Part shown: positions 31,668 to 43,000 of the stretch, piece after piece
How positions within the stretch are numbered: position 1 is the stretch's first letter
Layout: every line of letters starts with the position of its first letter
Assembly: GCA_949825045.1 (NCBI GenBank)
Contig: OX463829.1
Coordinates: forward strand, 30,629,715 to 30,693,714
From: Argyresthia goedartella
Lineage: Eukaryota > Arthropoda > Insecta > Lepidoptera > Argyresthiidae
Direction: 5' to 3'
DNA length: 64,000 nt
Position numbers and translations under genes: made by a program
The notes under the pieces: generated by a model
The model's database searches: none
Told to the model about the DNA's origin: nothing
What the model saw: the letters and a program-made list of their open reading frames with translations, nothing else

Positions 31668-32080
31668 CTGCGACACGACACGTCTCAGAACCACACTCGC
31701 CGGCCTGCAACGGTACCTACACTGAGTACCGGTGCAAGCCGAAAATTTAGTCAATGAAGCATGCAAGATCAAGGTGCTATTATCAAGAATTCATAGCATA
31801 CAGGTCTAGCTTTAATAATGATAGTCAAGGTGCTTTTAAATTAGCGATAGAACAGAACAAGAGAAAGACAATGGCAGATCTACAAGAAAAGAGTGCCAGT
31901 TTAATACAGAAGCTACTTTGATCACAAGGTTCCAGGTCAGCTGATAGACCCGTGAAACTCACAGATCTGCAAGAAGCCAGCTTAACCTTCTAGTAGAGTT
32001 GAATCAAAATGTGGGCGTGGGAGCGAGGTCGGAAGGCGGTGTATAAGAGTGCGTACGTGCGGCGGTGCGGCAGTACTGAC

Positions 32081-32190
32081 ATGCGCGAGATGCGACGCAC
32101 GCGGCGGCTCCTTGAGCGCTGGTAGTGCGGACACCAGCACTGAGCGCGACCGGGTCACGGAACGCGCCAGCTTCGCAAACTTCGACAGAC
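32081..32190 (-). CDS. eag: eag exon, PAS-S1 linker
   Basis: The exon is 110 bp, with acceptor CCCCGCAG before 32190 and donor GTCAGT after 32081. It encodes LSKFAKLARSVTRSR followed by a short linker ending SHLAH, a hallmark of the conserved N-linker of EAG channels just before S1. It starts with two bases of a split glycine codon and ends in phase 0. The basic KFAKLARSVTRSR stretch lies in the cytoplasmic N-linker, which connects the PAS domain with the transmembrane core. Confidence 0.92.
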
Positions 32191-32530
32191 CTGCGGGGAG
32201 CCAGCGGGGGACTTTCACTCACACTGTTCGATGATGCTTCTTGCAATATTGTTAGATTAGGTGAAGGAGAACACAATGGTATTTTCATTATAAATTGAAA
32301 GTTTCTAAACAGTCAAACGCCCTCCTATCACTGCAAAATCTTTCCAAGCCTACCACGAAGCACCAACATTAACAAAATTCCGTCAAACTTAGCATTCTCC
32401 AGTTCTTCGTAACAATTTAGATTCGCATCTTAGATCCGAGTACCTCAGGCAGTTTTACATCCTAATCGCTTTCCGCCTCGGGTCAAGCATCAGGATGTAG
32501 GAATAGTGGTGGAGGTGTGAGATTACTGAC

Positions 32531-32662
32531 CTCCCTTGGGATCGTCGGCGTCGATGGGGTGCTTGAGCGCGGTGATGTCGCGGAAGTTCAGCAGGAACAG
32601 CACTACCAACTCGCGCTCGTTGCGGATCGGCGCCACCTGAACCAGCAGCCATAGCGGCGTGT
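32531..32662 (-). CDS. eag: eag exon, end of PAS domain
   Basis: The exon is 132 bp, with acceptor TTTTACAG before 32662 and donor GTCAGT after 32531. Phase is 2 bases in and 1 base out. The translation contains [30 protein letters not shown] and PIDADDPKG. This is the final beta-strand region of the eag PAS domain and the start of the linker to S1. It joins the next exon as KG-G-LSKFAK. No start codon lies in this frame, so it is easily missed by ORF finders. The upstream intron is 20.1 kb and full of transposons. Confidence 0.93.
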
Positions 32663-32699
32663 CTGTAAAACATAAACATATTACGATTACATTTACCTA

Positions 32700-32850
32700 T
32701 AGTCAAATACATTGCCTTGGGCCACACACAAGGATTTTCCGTGTCATAGCAACTGGATCTAGAACCAGAACATTTCTGTTAGGTCGGGATTTGAACCTGG
32801 AACCTCTGGCAGCCACAGAGGTCGTCAAACCACTTACATGTACGGTGTAA
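32700..32850 (-). repeat. tRNA-derived SINE with LINE-like tail
   Basis: Minus strand: TAAGTGGTTTGACGAC (A box-like, 32821-32836) and GGTTCAAATCCCG (B box, 32785-32797). A tail follows in which CCACACACAAGGATTTTCCG (plus strand 32721-32740) resembles the LINE-B 3' hairpin region. It lies just outside the eag acceptor at 32663. Confidence 0.65.
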
Positions 32851-33080
32851 AAATCTGAGCACCCAAATAGACTGAAAAAAAAAAAGGAAATTAAAGTGCG
32901 AGTCGACCACGCGCACGATGGGTTCCTTACCACCGTACAATGGTAGGGATGGTGTGGAGTGAATAGTTTGGATTTTATATAGTAAAATGTTGTTTATAAA
33001 GTCATTGGTGCGGCTACTGTTAGACTCCATGTACGTAACCAGGTGCATTCATAACTTTGTATGTGGTATCGAAAGAATTG

Positions 33081-33135
33081 TTGTATGGGAGGCCCCTTAA
33101 ATATTTATTTTATTCTGTTTTTTAGTATTTGATGT
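33081..33135 (+). repeat. Dispersed lepidopteran-type repeat copy 2, left part
   Basis: GTATGGGAGGCCCCTTAAAT and TCTGTTTTTTAGTATTTG are the upstream part of the repeat whose right part follows the gypsy element at 38405. Confidence 0.6.
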
Positions 33136-33365
33136 TGTAGGCGCCTGTCCAAAGTAAACCAGGCCAGACCGATCTACATAAACAGACCTACATAAACAAC
33201 CTACATATTAGCAAGATCAATGCATTAGCTGCGTAGGCAACCACGTTTCTATATATAGCTAAGACTCTGAAATAAAGTAACATTATTACATAGCGACTAC
33301 ACTGTCTTTCTGCTCCACCTTCCGTATACGTACTGCTAGGTTTAGGTGACAAGTCATTCACGACA
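33136..33365 (+). repeat. 5' LTR of gypsy copy 1
   Basis: Contains TATATATAGC and GAAATAAAGTAACATT, shared with 38194-38404 and 42300-42434. Confidence 0.88.
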
Positions 33366-33434
33366 TTGGTGACCCCAACAAAATAAACACACTTCTGAAA
33401 TAGCTTAAAACGGAGTTAAAATATCTAAGCTAAG

Positions 33435-34570
33435 ATGACTTTGGACAACAACTGCAGCAACACAGGATGCAACGCCACAGCATGCGGGACAACAACTTCA
33501 GAAAATGACGAGCTGGCTTCCATCACCGTCGCATCGAAGATTCCCGAGTTTTGGACAGAGATGCTCAGAATCTGGTTCGCGCAGTTTGAAACAGTCATGG
33601 TGCCTCAAAAATAAGGAGACGGGATCAAGTACAGCCTGGTTGTCTCAAAACTCGACAAGGAGGCAATCCGACAAATTTCGGACATTCTCGTCGCACTTCC
33701 AGACACCGACAAGTACGGCGCCCTTAAGAAGCGACTTTTGGCAGTTTATAAGGAATTAGAAGAGCGGTAATTCCAGAAACTGGTCAGCGAGATCGAGCTC
33801 GGGGATCAAAAACCATCCCAATTACCTCGCCGTATGAGGGAGCTCGCAAAGAACACCAGCGTCCCTGACAAAACTTTAATCAATTTGCGTCAAGACTTCC
33901 AACTCACGTACGAGCCGTCCTCACAGTCAGCCAGGACCAGAGTTTGGACAATCTAGCTGGTATCGCCGACAAGATTATGGAGATCAACAACAGGTCAGAG
34001 TTATGCGAGATAACCAGCGGGCAACCACAACTGATGACGGAACTGTTAGCTCAAGTCAGCAATAGTCAAATAGTCAATAGTCAAAGTACTTTATTACTGT
34101 AGATATTTACATATACTTAGCAAACGTCATTTTTTGCCTCTTCTCTACATTGGACCACTGTGGGAGAAGAAGGGCGTAGAAACTCCCACAGATTTATTTT
34201 TAGATCTCTTTTAAAAATAGGTTGTGCTTAATAATACAGCAAGCTAACTTTGGAGGTCGCAGCACTCAGAGTCCAAGCCAACGAGCACGGTAGAAGAAGC
34301 AGGTCTCCTGGCAGATATAGGAACCGTTCAAGATACCAACCCAGATCAAGGTCGCGTCCAGGGTCGGACGAGTTATGCTGGTATCATCGCAACTACAAAC
34401 AACGAGCATAAAAATGCGAGCAGGCATGCAACTGGAACAAATCATCGTAATCTTCGGAAAACTAGAGCCAGCGTTGACCAAGGCCGTCATCAACGCTATT
34501 CGCCCGGCCACCATACTCTGCGTTACCAACCGAAAACATTTCTACCGTTTTCGGGTTGACACAGGCGCAA
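33435..34570 (+). pseudogene. Gypsy gag and protease remnant
   Basis: Starts MTLDNNCSNTGCNATACG. The frame has stops after MVPQK and after KELEER. A LINE-A 3' end is inserted at 34062-34236. It then continues NRKHFYRFRVDTGAK, the aspartic protease active site (DTG), where about 18 bp are missing relative to the second copy at 41337-42434 (NVSVLPKK). Gag forms the particle; the protease matures it. Confidence 0.75.
34062..34236 (-). mobile_element. LINE-A 3' end inserted in gypsy gag
   Basis: The 175 bp insert carries the LINE-A 3' UTR and a private tail of TTGACTA-type heptamers. It is flanked by CAGCA on both sides (34057-34061, 34237-34241). The second gypsy copy has the empty site (GTCAGCAAGCTAAC on its coding strand), which proves the insertion. 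Confidence 0.9.
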
Positions 34571-35041
34571 AATAAAGGGCGACCAACTAGGTCAACATAC
34601 AAGTTATGCGCTGCCAATGGGACGGAAATAAAAACATACGGCGAGAAAACGCTTACGCTCGACCTTAGAATGAGGTGACCGTACCAGTGGACTTTCATCG
34701 TTTCCTGCATCGCTCGACCAATACTCGGCGCTGACTTTTTAGATCATCACAATATTTTGGTCGACGTGCGAAACAAAAAACTAATTGATGGGAGAACAGT
34801 ACTTCTGACTTCAGGAAACATAATCCAGTCAAACACACTGATTCTTCGTACCATCAAGCTTTAAGACAAATATTCGGAGACATTAAAAAAATACCCAAAT
34901 ATAACTAAGCCAATCAACACACTCGCTGAGCCAAAGCACGACGTCAAGCACCAGATCATCACCAACGGGCACGTAGTTCACACCAAATGCCGGCCATATC
35001 CTGCTGACAAGTATCACAGAGTCAAGCAGGAGATCGACAAG

Positions 35042-36292
35042 ATGTTAGACATGGGTTTATGCCGTCCATCCAAGAGCCCCTGGTCTAGCGCCCTTCTCGT
35101 CGTTTTGAAGAAAAACGGAGATTTAAGATTGTGCGGAGACTACAGGAGTTTGAATGCAACCACGGTCCCCGACAGATACTCAATTCCCAGGATAACAGAT
35201 TTCACATATAAACTACCTGGAACAACCATCTATTCCCGAATCAACCTCCAGAGGGCTTACAACCAAATTCCTGTTCAAGATATTGATAAGACAGCCGTAA
35301 TTACGTCGTTTGGTTTATTGGAATTTCCAAGAATGCCTTTCGGGGGACGCAATGCTGGGCAGACATTCGTCAGATTCCTCAGTTCCGCGCTATCAGGACT
35401 AAATTTTGTTTTCGCCTACATCGACGATATCCTGATAGCATCAAAATCAGAAGAGGAGCACAAGCAGCATCTGGACGAACTGTTCAAGAGGTTAAACGAT
35501 AGCGGCATCACACGAAATCAAGATAAATGCGAGTTCGGACGGGCTGAAATCGAATTTTTGGGATACCTTATCACGAAATATGGAAGTAAACCACTTCCAG
35601 AGTAGGTCAAAGTCATCCAAGACTATCCCCGACCCAAAACCATTCAGGAATTAAGACGTTTCCTGGGCATGATTAACTTCTACCGACAAAGTTTGCCTAA
35701 AGCGGCAGAACACCAAGCGAGTCTCAACAAATATTTAACCGGCGCCAAAAAGAAAGACAACTCGTTAATAGAATGGACTCCTGAGGCAATCAACAGATTT
35801 ATGCAGTGTAAGGAAAGTCTAAGCGACACCGCTACACTGACGTCACCGTCGGCCGACGCGCCACTGTCAATAATGACTGACGCGTCACAATCATGCGTCG
35901 GCGCAGTACTACAACAATGCGAGAATAACAAATGGAAACCCCTTTATTTTTTTTCCAAGAGCCTCAACGACGCCCAGACTAAGTACAGTACATACGATCG
36001 GGAGCTACTGGCAATATACATGACCATAACATATTTTCAACCCTACATCGAAGGAAGCGAAATCAGTATATTCACCGATCACAAGCCGCTGTGTCATGCT
36101 TTGACAACGAAAAACGTTTCGGGCAAGAAAGCGAACGACCCAAGGCGATTACGTCACCTACAATACATCGCACAATTTACTACGGACATTCGACACCTCG
36201 CCGGTAGCGAGAACCTAGTTGCTGACGCGCTATCAAAAATAGATAGCGCACAAATAGACAGTCTATTTGTGCGCTATCTATTCACCCACTGA
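35042..36292 (+). pseudogene. Gypsy reverse transcriptase and RNase H
   Basis: RT: PSKSPWSSALLVVLKKNG, LRLCGDYRSLNATTVPD, INLQRAYNQIPV, FAYIDDILIAS (catalytic IDD) and INFYRQSLPK. An amber codon at 35603-35605 lies between RT and the connection. RNase H: SIMTDASQSCVGAVLQQ (Asp), STYDRELLAIYM (Glu) and IFTDHKPLCHAL (Asp), with all catalytic acids visible. The frame ends at 36292 because of the palindromic insertion at 36238-36282. Confidence 0.88.
36238..36282. repeat. Perfect 45 bp palindrome at the RNase H/integrase border
   Basis: 22 bp arms AATAGATAGCGCACAAATAG(AC) and their exact inverse are separated by one base. The right arm (about 22 bp) is extra relative to the expected frame: after it SPTDWDEIADLQKGDPQLKQ resumes in another frame. 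It looks like a snap-back inverted duplication. Confidence 0.85.
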
Positions 36293-36365
36293 CTGGGACG
36301 AGATCGCCGACTTACAAAAAGGCGACCCACAACTCAAACAGCTGACGAAGTAAGGCTACGCTAAA

Positions 36366-37479
36366 ATGAAGAAAATTGAATTTAGCCACGGAAAAGAGAT
36401 ATGGTGCGAAAACTCCGCAAACAAGCTTCGTCCATACATTCCAGACAAGTTGCGCAAGCTCATTTTCAACAACATGCACAACCTGACGCACCCAGGAGTA
36501 AGGGCCATAAGAAATCTCGTCTCCAAACACTTTTGGCCAAAAATAAACACCGACATCGGGAATTGGGCTAAAAAAGACATTGCATGTCAGAGAAGCAAGG
36601 TGTCACGTCACAGTAAGACACCTATCAGCACATTTCCCTCCACGTCACGTTTGGATCACGTGCATATCGACATCTTCGGCCCGCTTCCCGAGTCCAACAA
36701 CAAAAAGTACATAGTCACAATGATTGACCGAGGCACGCGATGGCCAGAAGCTGTCCCAGTGCCGGACATGACAGCGAGAACAGTGAACAACTGGATCGCT
36801 CGATTCGGAGCCCAAGCCACCGTCACGACGGATATAGGCCGACAGTTCGAATCGGACCTTTTTAACTCCCTCACCAAGATTTTGGGGGTGAAGAAAACCA
36901 GGACCACGAGTTACCACCCTCAATGCAACGGGATGGTAGAGAGATGGCACAGAACCATGAAGGCAGCCATAATCGCACGCGGGAACTTAACAAACTGGTC
37001 TCAAGAATTACCATTCGTCCTGCTCGGCTTGAGAGCCGCAATTCGTGAAGACGACAATATTAGCCCCGCACAAATGCTCTACGAAACCAAAATCCGTATT
37101 CCAGGAGCGTTCGTCGAGCCGAAAAGTCAAGACACATCTCCAGAAGAGTTCACGAGCCAAATTATATCTGCCATGGACAAGGTTACCACCTTTCAAGACC
37201 GCCCACCGTTCCAAGCCATCATCTTTCATCCACCCAGACCTGAAAACTAGCGGCTACGTATTCGTACGCACGGATGCCGTTAGGAAGCCATTGACCCCAC
37301 CGTATGAAGGACCATTTGAAGTCATCGAAAGATATGACAAAATCTTCAAGATCAAGATCAGGGACAAGCTCATCACAGTTTCGATCGACAGATTGAAACC
37401 CGCATACGTGTTAAACAACTGCCGTGTAGACGAGCTGCAGAGACATGGACGCTTCGGGAAAACGAGAAAAAGAGGATAG
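36366..37479 (+). pseudogene. Gypsy integrase
   Basis: 36366-37250 contains the HHCC-type start (HPGVRAIRNLVSKHFWP, then a C..C-like pair of which AKKDIACQRSK keeps one Cys). The catalytic core: VHIDIFGPLPES (Asp), TTDIGRQFES (Asp) and HPQCNGMVERWHR (Glu). The frame shifts at about 37215; 37216-37479 has SGYVFVRTDAVRKPL and YEGPFEVIERYDKIFKI, a chromodomain-like or C-terminal SH3-like region. Not functional because of frame breaks upstream. Confidence 0.85.
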
Positions 37480-37876
37480 ATGCTCTTGAGATGTGGTGCT
37501 GGAGAAAAATGCTTGGGAAATCGTGGACAGAGTTCCGTACCAATGACTCCATCCTCCAAGAACTAGGCATCAAGCAGCGCCTATCTTCATTAGTCCAGGC
37601 TCGTATCCTCACCTTCTTTGGACACGTATCTCGACGCGGCCGTATGTCCATCAAGCGACTGGTGGTGCAGGGCAGAATAGAGGGCACCCGAATGCGTGGC
37701 AGATCACCAATGAGATGGACAGACCAAATCAAGGCAGCAATGGATGACCCCCTGTACCAATGCACCAAAAAAGCAGCCCTCAGAGACGAATGGCGATGAA
37801 TTGTGAGGCGGGTTACTCGACCGAAATGACGACCACGACCGCTCTGTCAAGAGTGCTACGACTGAGAAGAAGTGTG
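37479..37876 (+). mobile_element. Non-LTR LINE 3' fragment inserted at the gypsy pol end
   Basis: 37491-37799 reads WCWRKMLGKSWTEFRTN, ARILTFFGHVSRRGRM, GTRMRGRSPMRWTDQIKA, the C-terminal domain of an RTE/R1-like LINE common in insects. It ends GACTGAGAAGAAG at 37876. Gypsy sequence resumes and ends RSGRIIRKVVRFA at 38029. Confidence 0.75.
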
Positions 37877-38193
37877 GACGAAGCGGAAAAAGAGAGCAGT
37901 CAAAACAAACACGCGGCGGAACCGTCAGAGAAACCAGGGCGGGCCAAGGCCACGAGCGACAACGAGTCAGCAGAATGCAAGAAGTCTCGCTCGGGCAGAA
38001 TAATTCGCAAGGTAGTAAGATTTGCGTGAATAAAAGCCGCAAAATACCACACAACTATCGTCTAAAGTTTACTTCGTCTAATATTTTAAATTTGTTTTAA
38101 TTTGATATTTTATTTTGTACATGTTATTAATATTGTTATTACCTTTTGTGATCTGTGTAAATAAGTTCCTTATTTATTTCAAAGGGGATGCAA

Positions 38194-38404
38194 TGTAGGC
38201 GCCTGTCCAAAGTAAACCAGGCCAGACAGGCCTACATAAACAGACCTACATAAACAGCCCACATATTAGCAAGGTCAATGAACGTTTCTATATATAGCTA
38301 AGATTTTGAAATAAAGTAACATTATTACATAGCGACTACACTGTCTTTCTGCTCCACTTTCCATATACCTACTGCTAGGTTTAGGTGACTAGTCATTCAC
38401 GACA
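38194..38404 (+). repeat. 3' LTR of gypsy copy 1
   Basis: Matches 33136-33365 except for a 19 bp deletion after AAGGTCAATG and scattered changes. Confidence 0.88.
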
Positions 38405-38573
38405 TTGTTATAGCGGCAACAGAAATACATCATCTGTGAATTAATTATTTCATCTGTATAATTATCACGGTTCATGAGATACAGCCTGGAGACGGACGGA
38501 CGGATGGACGGACAGCGGAGGCTTAGTAATAGGGTCCCGTCTGGCACCCTTCGGGTACGGTACCCTAGAAAAG
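38405..38573 (+). repeat. Dispersed lepidopteran-type repeat copy 2, right part
   Basis: TTATAGCGGCAACAGAAATA, GACGGACGGACGGATGG and GGAGGCTTAGTAATAGGGTC; continues 33081-33135 across the gypsy insertion. Confidence 0.7.
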
Positions 38574-40430
38574 ATAAACTCCCCATTTTACGCAACGATT
38601 TATAAATTATGCCCAACTTAAAAACCCAATACGAAATGTAAGAACCAGTTTTGTTACCCTTTCGAATTCGAATTGTATCCGGCAGGTTACTTATTTAAAA
38701 GGAGTGGGAGTAAATAATGCAATAAGAGTCATTGTGAACTACCAGTGGATGCAATAAACTTGCTTAAATGATGTAAATAGAAACGGTCCGGCGGGCAGCG
38801 GCAACTATGGAACGTTAGCGCTGTGCAGCGCTAGGTATCAAGACTCTATGGGGCGGATTTTATTGTGGAGCCCTTCCTAAGGGATTCCTTCGAACCTTCT
38901 CACCCTATTCGGGCGGAGTTCTCCAAATTAAGCGTTGAATAATTGATCTCGCCCGTGCTGCTACAGATAACATTCGGATCTTGAAATACCTCGATTGCTC
39001 TTAGATCCGCCCCGGGGCGTTACTTTGAGCACCGCGCTAATTTATTTATCGCGTCAGATACGGTTTTATGGCTAATGAAACTTTGATATCTTATTCATAA
39101 ACAAAAGCGTGGACCGGCTTGATTGTAGAGTTGTTATGTGATCAGGAGAGAGTACCTCTACCCGAAACCGAAACATTGTGTCTCGGAGCGGGGCAGCTTA
39201 TCGCGGCAATATGTAGCGCTAGCCCTTGAGCGGGCGAGTGTTGACGTTACGCGCGCTCGCGGGAAGAATCAGTTCACACAGTTATGTAACTCAAGACCCA
39301 CTCCACCCCGCGACCCGCACCCCGCACCCCGCACCGCACCGCTGAAGGCAATATATGCCTTTCGCTTTTATTTGCGAAAATTGCCTATAGCCACCCCTGT
39401 ATGCAGATGAGAGGACGTGTAAGCCACATTCGGACATACATAGATTAGTTAGTATTCGGAGTAGCAGCGGCTCTCGTCCTGTATCATGCAATAACATAAA
39501 ATACAAGCGCTGAGTTAATATTCGCGCCGCATCGCTGTATCCATGTTCCATCCCGCGGTTATTGTTTCTCATTATTCTATGTTATGTTATCAGAAACCCC
39601 TTGATAATTGAATACATGTAGGTACATATATCCCTATTAATATACCAGCAATCATTCAGCACAGAGGGGTTGGTATCTACTAAAATTACATGTCGTTAGT
39701 CCCCTACATAATTTATTGTATCGGGAGTATTATGAGTGCGATTGTTGTAGAGTTTGTCTTCAAAAAACTAAGGTAAGGTTAGGAAAAGGTAATTGGAAAT
39801 TACTCCCTGGAACAATCGATATCGATAATATCGAGGTCCATACCTTTTACAGTGTCGACTCAGCCCGAGTTCACTATACTCGGAACAACTTTTTAATTTT
39901 CAGACTCTGAAAGAAGAAATTTCTTAGAGAACCCTTATGAATAAACAGTAAAAAATAAACAGGATAAAAATAAAACTCGGCCATTGGACGAGCACGAGCA
40001 GCAGGCAGGCAGGTAATTGAGACTTATCTTGTCATGTCGGCTTCGCATAAATTTCCTCGCTGAAATATGTATTAGTGGTTGAATACCTACCACACGTTTA
40101 CAAATTAAGTATTTTACACATGGTGGTTAAATGTACTTAGAGGTTGCCAAAAAAACTTTTCAGTTACAATCCCTAATATTATTTCATATTTTAAGGTTTT
40201 GGATCTCAAACTACGGGCTTTTTCTGTAACGGAAGGAATAATCTGACGATATTTAAATTTTTATACAGTTATACATAGACATGGTAGTAGTTTAAATTAA
40301 GATAATTATAGATATTATTATAGATATTATTTTATTTAACGATATTAATGAGCAATGATAAAATTGAGTAAAACACAACAATCTGCCCGTTCTATCTTTT
40401 TTCAAATAAACCCTTTACATTTATCTATCG
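38574..40430. other. eag intron stretch without assigned elements
   Basis: About 1.85 kb. It includes a mixed-composition block at 38790-39120 (AAGACTCTATGGGGCGGATT, CCGCCCCGGGGCGTTACTTT), a short CCCGCACC tandem at 39303-39342, and AT-rich sequence to 40430. No coding pattern or window-internal repeat was recognised. Open stretches at 39138-39410 and 39716-39910 show no family signature. Confidence 0.5.
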
Positions 40431-41336
40431 CCGCCTTAATGAGCTCAAAAACTGGTTGGTAGAGCATAAACCCGTCCTTTAAAAAAGTATTTGATGTCGT
40501 TGCCTCGACATTCACGGGCTACCTCCGGCGGTCGGGTCGCAGATGAACCATAAGTGATGGAGGTTCATGTGAAACATCTTCCTGCCCCTTGTCTAACAGA
40601 CACTATCAAGCGTCTAATGGCCAAGAGGACTTGAGCTAAATGCATTTACCGTAAGGATCCGACATATGACAATTTTTATTCTTACATATGCCTCCGTAAT
40701 CGCCTTAATCGACTCTCTCGTGACGCCAAATGCAAGCATATATACGATTGCATCCAGCCCAAGTATGGAAGTTTTTGAGAAAGCTTGGTTTAGGTTCCCA
40801 GGACCTCTCCCCCGGTAACGTTGATCTCAATGGCCTCAACTAGTTTCTTGCTGCCCCACCTGTTGTGATGGACCTGACCGTCAAACAAATCACTCTTAAC
40901 AGCTTGCGCTCTAAACCACAGCCCAACACTACACCATTCAACTCGAGTGGTGTTGGACTCGACGAAGTTAAGAAGGCGGTACTAGCAGTCAACTCGAAAG
41001 CACTAGGTGACGACAAAATTTGCCTCAAGATTTTATAATACACAATCATGAAAGAACTTCTTCCTGCAATATCACACATAATAATTTTTTCCCTGCTCAA
41101 TGGCTCTTTCCCTAACGGAATTCGAATCCTACTTCTTTTAAAAAATATCGCCCTATCTTCATCCTGCCCATCCTCTCCAAAGTCCACGAGTCCCTTGTTC
41201 ACTCCCAATTGTTATCTTACCTCACTACAAACAATCTTTTGAACCAATTCCAGTCAGGATTCAGACCAGGCCATAGCACCGTCACTGCTTTATTGAAACA
41301 GCAAACAGCTCAGCATGTTGGCTCTGCTAGACTTTA
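40430..41336 (+). pseudogene. LINE-C EN-RT linker and RT fingers, interrupted by gypsy copy 2
   Basis: Decayed frames read LRNRLNRLSRDAKCKHIYD, then FNSSGVGLDEVKKAVLAVN and KALGDDKICLKIL, then LPAISHIIIFSLLNGSFPN and NNLLNQFQSGFRPGHSTV. These are the linker and first RT blocks of a non-LTR element. The sequence breaks at 41336, where gypsy copy 2 starts; the C-terminal end is at 42436. About 300 residues between are missing. Confidence 0.7.
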
Positions 41337-42434
41337 GTAGGTGCTTTTAACTGCGTTGATTTTGACATCCTCGTTGAACTGCTTAATTATTTGAATGTCT
41401 GCTCCTTGTTTGCCGGCTGGTTTGACTCCTGAAACACTACTCCTGATACGCTGCTGCCGATCTCTCAGATCGGCAGTAACAAAGTCAACGCCGAGTATTG
41501 GTTGAGCGATGTCAGCAACGATGAAAGTCCACTGGTACGGTCGCATCATTCTTAGGTCGAGCGTAAGCGTTTTCTCGCCGTATGTTTTTATTTCCGTCCC
41601 ATTGGCAGCGTATAACTTGTATGTTAACCTAGTTGGTCGCCCTTTCTTCGGTAGGACAGAAACGTTTGCGCCTGTGTCAACCCGAAAACGGTACCTAATT
41701 TTTCGGTCGGTAACGCAGAGTCTGTTGGCCGGGAGAATAGCGTTGACGACGGCCTCGGTCAACGCTGGCTCTAGTTTTCCGAAGGTGACGATGATTTGTT
41801 CCAGTTGCATGGCTGCTCGCATTTGTGTGCTCGTTGTTAGTAGTTGCGATGATACCAGCATAACACGTCTGACCCTGGACGCGACCTTGATCTTGGGTTG
41901 GTATCTTGAACGGCTCCTATATCTGCCAGGGGACCTGCTTCTTCTACCGTGCTCGTTGGCTTGGACTCTGAGTGCTGCGACCTCCAAAGTTAGCTTGCTG
42001 ACTTGAACTAACAGTTCCGTCATCAGTTGTGGTTGCCCGCTAGTTATCTCGCCGAACTCTGACCTATTGTTGATCTCCATAATCTTGTCGGCGATACCAG
42101 CGAGATTGTCCAAACTCTGGTCCTGGCTGACTATGAGGACGGCTTGTATGTGAGTTGGAAGTCTTGACGCAAATTGATTAAAGTTTTGTCAGGGACGCTG
42201 GTGTTATTTGCGAGCTCCCTCATGCGGCGTTGTAAGTGGGATGATTTTTGATCCCCAAGCTCAATTTTGCTGACTAGTTTCTGGAATTGCCGCTCTTCTG
42301 ATGTTACTTTATTTCAGAGTCTTAGCTATATATAGAAACGGGGTTGCCTACGCAGCTAATGCATTGACCTTGCTAACATGTAGGCTGTTAATGTAGGTCT
42401 GTCTGGCCTGGTTTACTTTGGATAGGCGCCTACA
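41337..42434 (-). mobile_element. Gypsy copy 2, deletion derivative, antisense
   Basis: Minus strand: LTR start TGTAGGCGCC at 42434, LTR sequence to about 42300, then a direct jump into gag at CAGAAGAGCGGCAATTCC (equal to about 33757 in copy 1). The 42113-41337 frame (259 codons) covers gag C-terminus (DNLAGIADKIMEINNRSEF) and protease (FRVDTGANVSVLPKK, catalytic DTG intact). It lacks the LINE-A insert of copy 1. Pol and the 3' LTR are gone. It sits inside a LINE-C copy. Confidence 0.85.
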
Positions 42435-42435
42435 C

Positions 42436-43000
42436 ACTCTAAGGAGATTGATTATGCAGTTGTCTGTTGGCTCAGCGCGAGCGAAGAACAACTGAACAAA
42501 CTCGGATTCGGCTTATCTTCGGGTTGCGCAAATATGACCATGTTTCACTGTATGCTGTATCGCAAGGAATTGAAGTGGCTCCCGATACGTCTTCACCGGC
42601 ATACTCATATCCTTAATCTCCTATTCAATATTTTACGTAACCCTCGCAATCCTTCCTTTCTACGAGAACGTTTTTCTTTCCTTTCTTCCAGCAGGCTTCG
42701 GAGACCTCAGACTGTTTCCATGCTCACCCTACCATAGCATAGCACCGGTTCCTACGGGCACGGGTTTAGAATCCAGGCCACCCATTTGTGGAACGCACTC
42801 CTCTACACCATTAGGGACAGTTCAACACTCAACATTTTTAAAAGTCGAGTTAAAGACTACTTTTCTCTTCAAGCATAGGTAGTACTATGTATGTATTTTA
42901 ATTTTATTAATATACTTTATATTTGTATAAAGTTTATTATACTTATACAGTATCTAAGTATTCGTTTATATAGTAAGGCTTAGATAGTTATATAAACAGG
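42436..43000 (+). mobile_element. LINE-C 3' part after gypsy copy 2
   Basis: AACTGAACAAACTCGGATTC and ELKWLPIRLHRHTHILNLLF, LRNPRNPSFLRERFSFLSS, then WNALLYTIRDS in decayed form. It shares an internal deletion junction (CTCGGATTCGGCTTATCTTC) with the copy at 62385, so both derive from one deleted master. The 3' UTR cassette is not present. Confidence 0.75.

Larger units (their letters stand above)
33136..38404 (+). mobile_element. Ty3/gypsy element (copy 1), degenerate, holding two LINE insertions
   Basis: LTRs at 33136-33365 and 38194-38404 begin TGTAGGCGCC and end CACGACA. PBS TGGTGACCCC is at 33367-33376; purine run AAAGGGGATG is before the 3' LTR. The order is gag, protease, RT, RNase H, integrase, i.e. 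gypsy type. The 5' LTR has 19 bp absent from the 3' LTR. Pol has one amber codon after RT, a palindromic insertion causing a frameshift after RNase H, and a LINE-A 3' end (34062-34236) in gag. A second LINE fragment (37479-37876) lies near the pol end. The flanking 4 bp (ATGT / TTGT) differ by one base. No env. Confidence 0.9.

Noticed and set aside
30663..31757. Plus-strand open frames opposite the eag channel exons, including one of 158 codons at 31281-31757
   Set aside because: Antisense of conserved eag exons, whose own frame explains the lack of stops.
32455..32727. Minus-strand 90-codon frame with RRRSQGRS
   Set aside because: Out-of-frame reading of the eag PAS exon 32531-32662; the proper frame gives [15 protein letters not shown].
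39138..39410. Open frame of 90 codons in the eag intron
   Set aside because: No motif, no splice context, and it overlaps a CCCGCACC short tandem.
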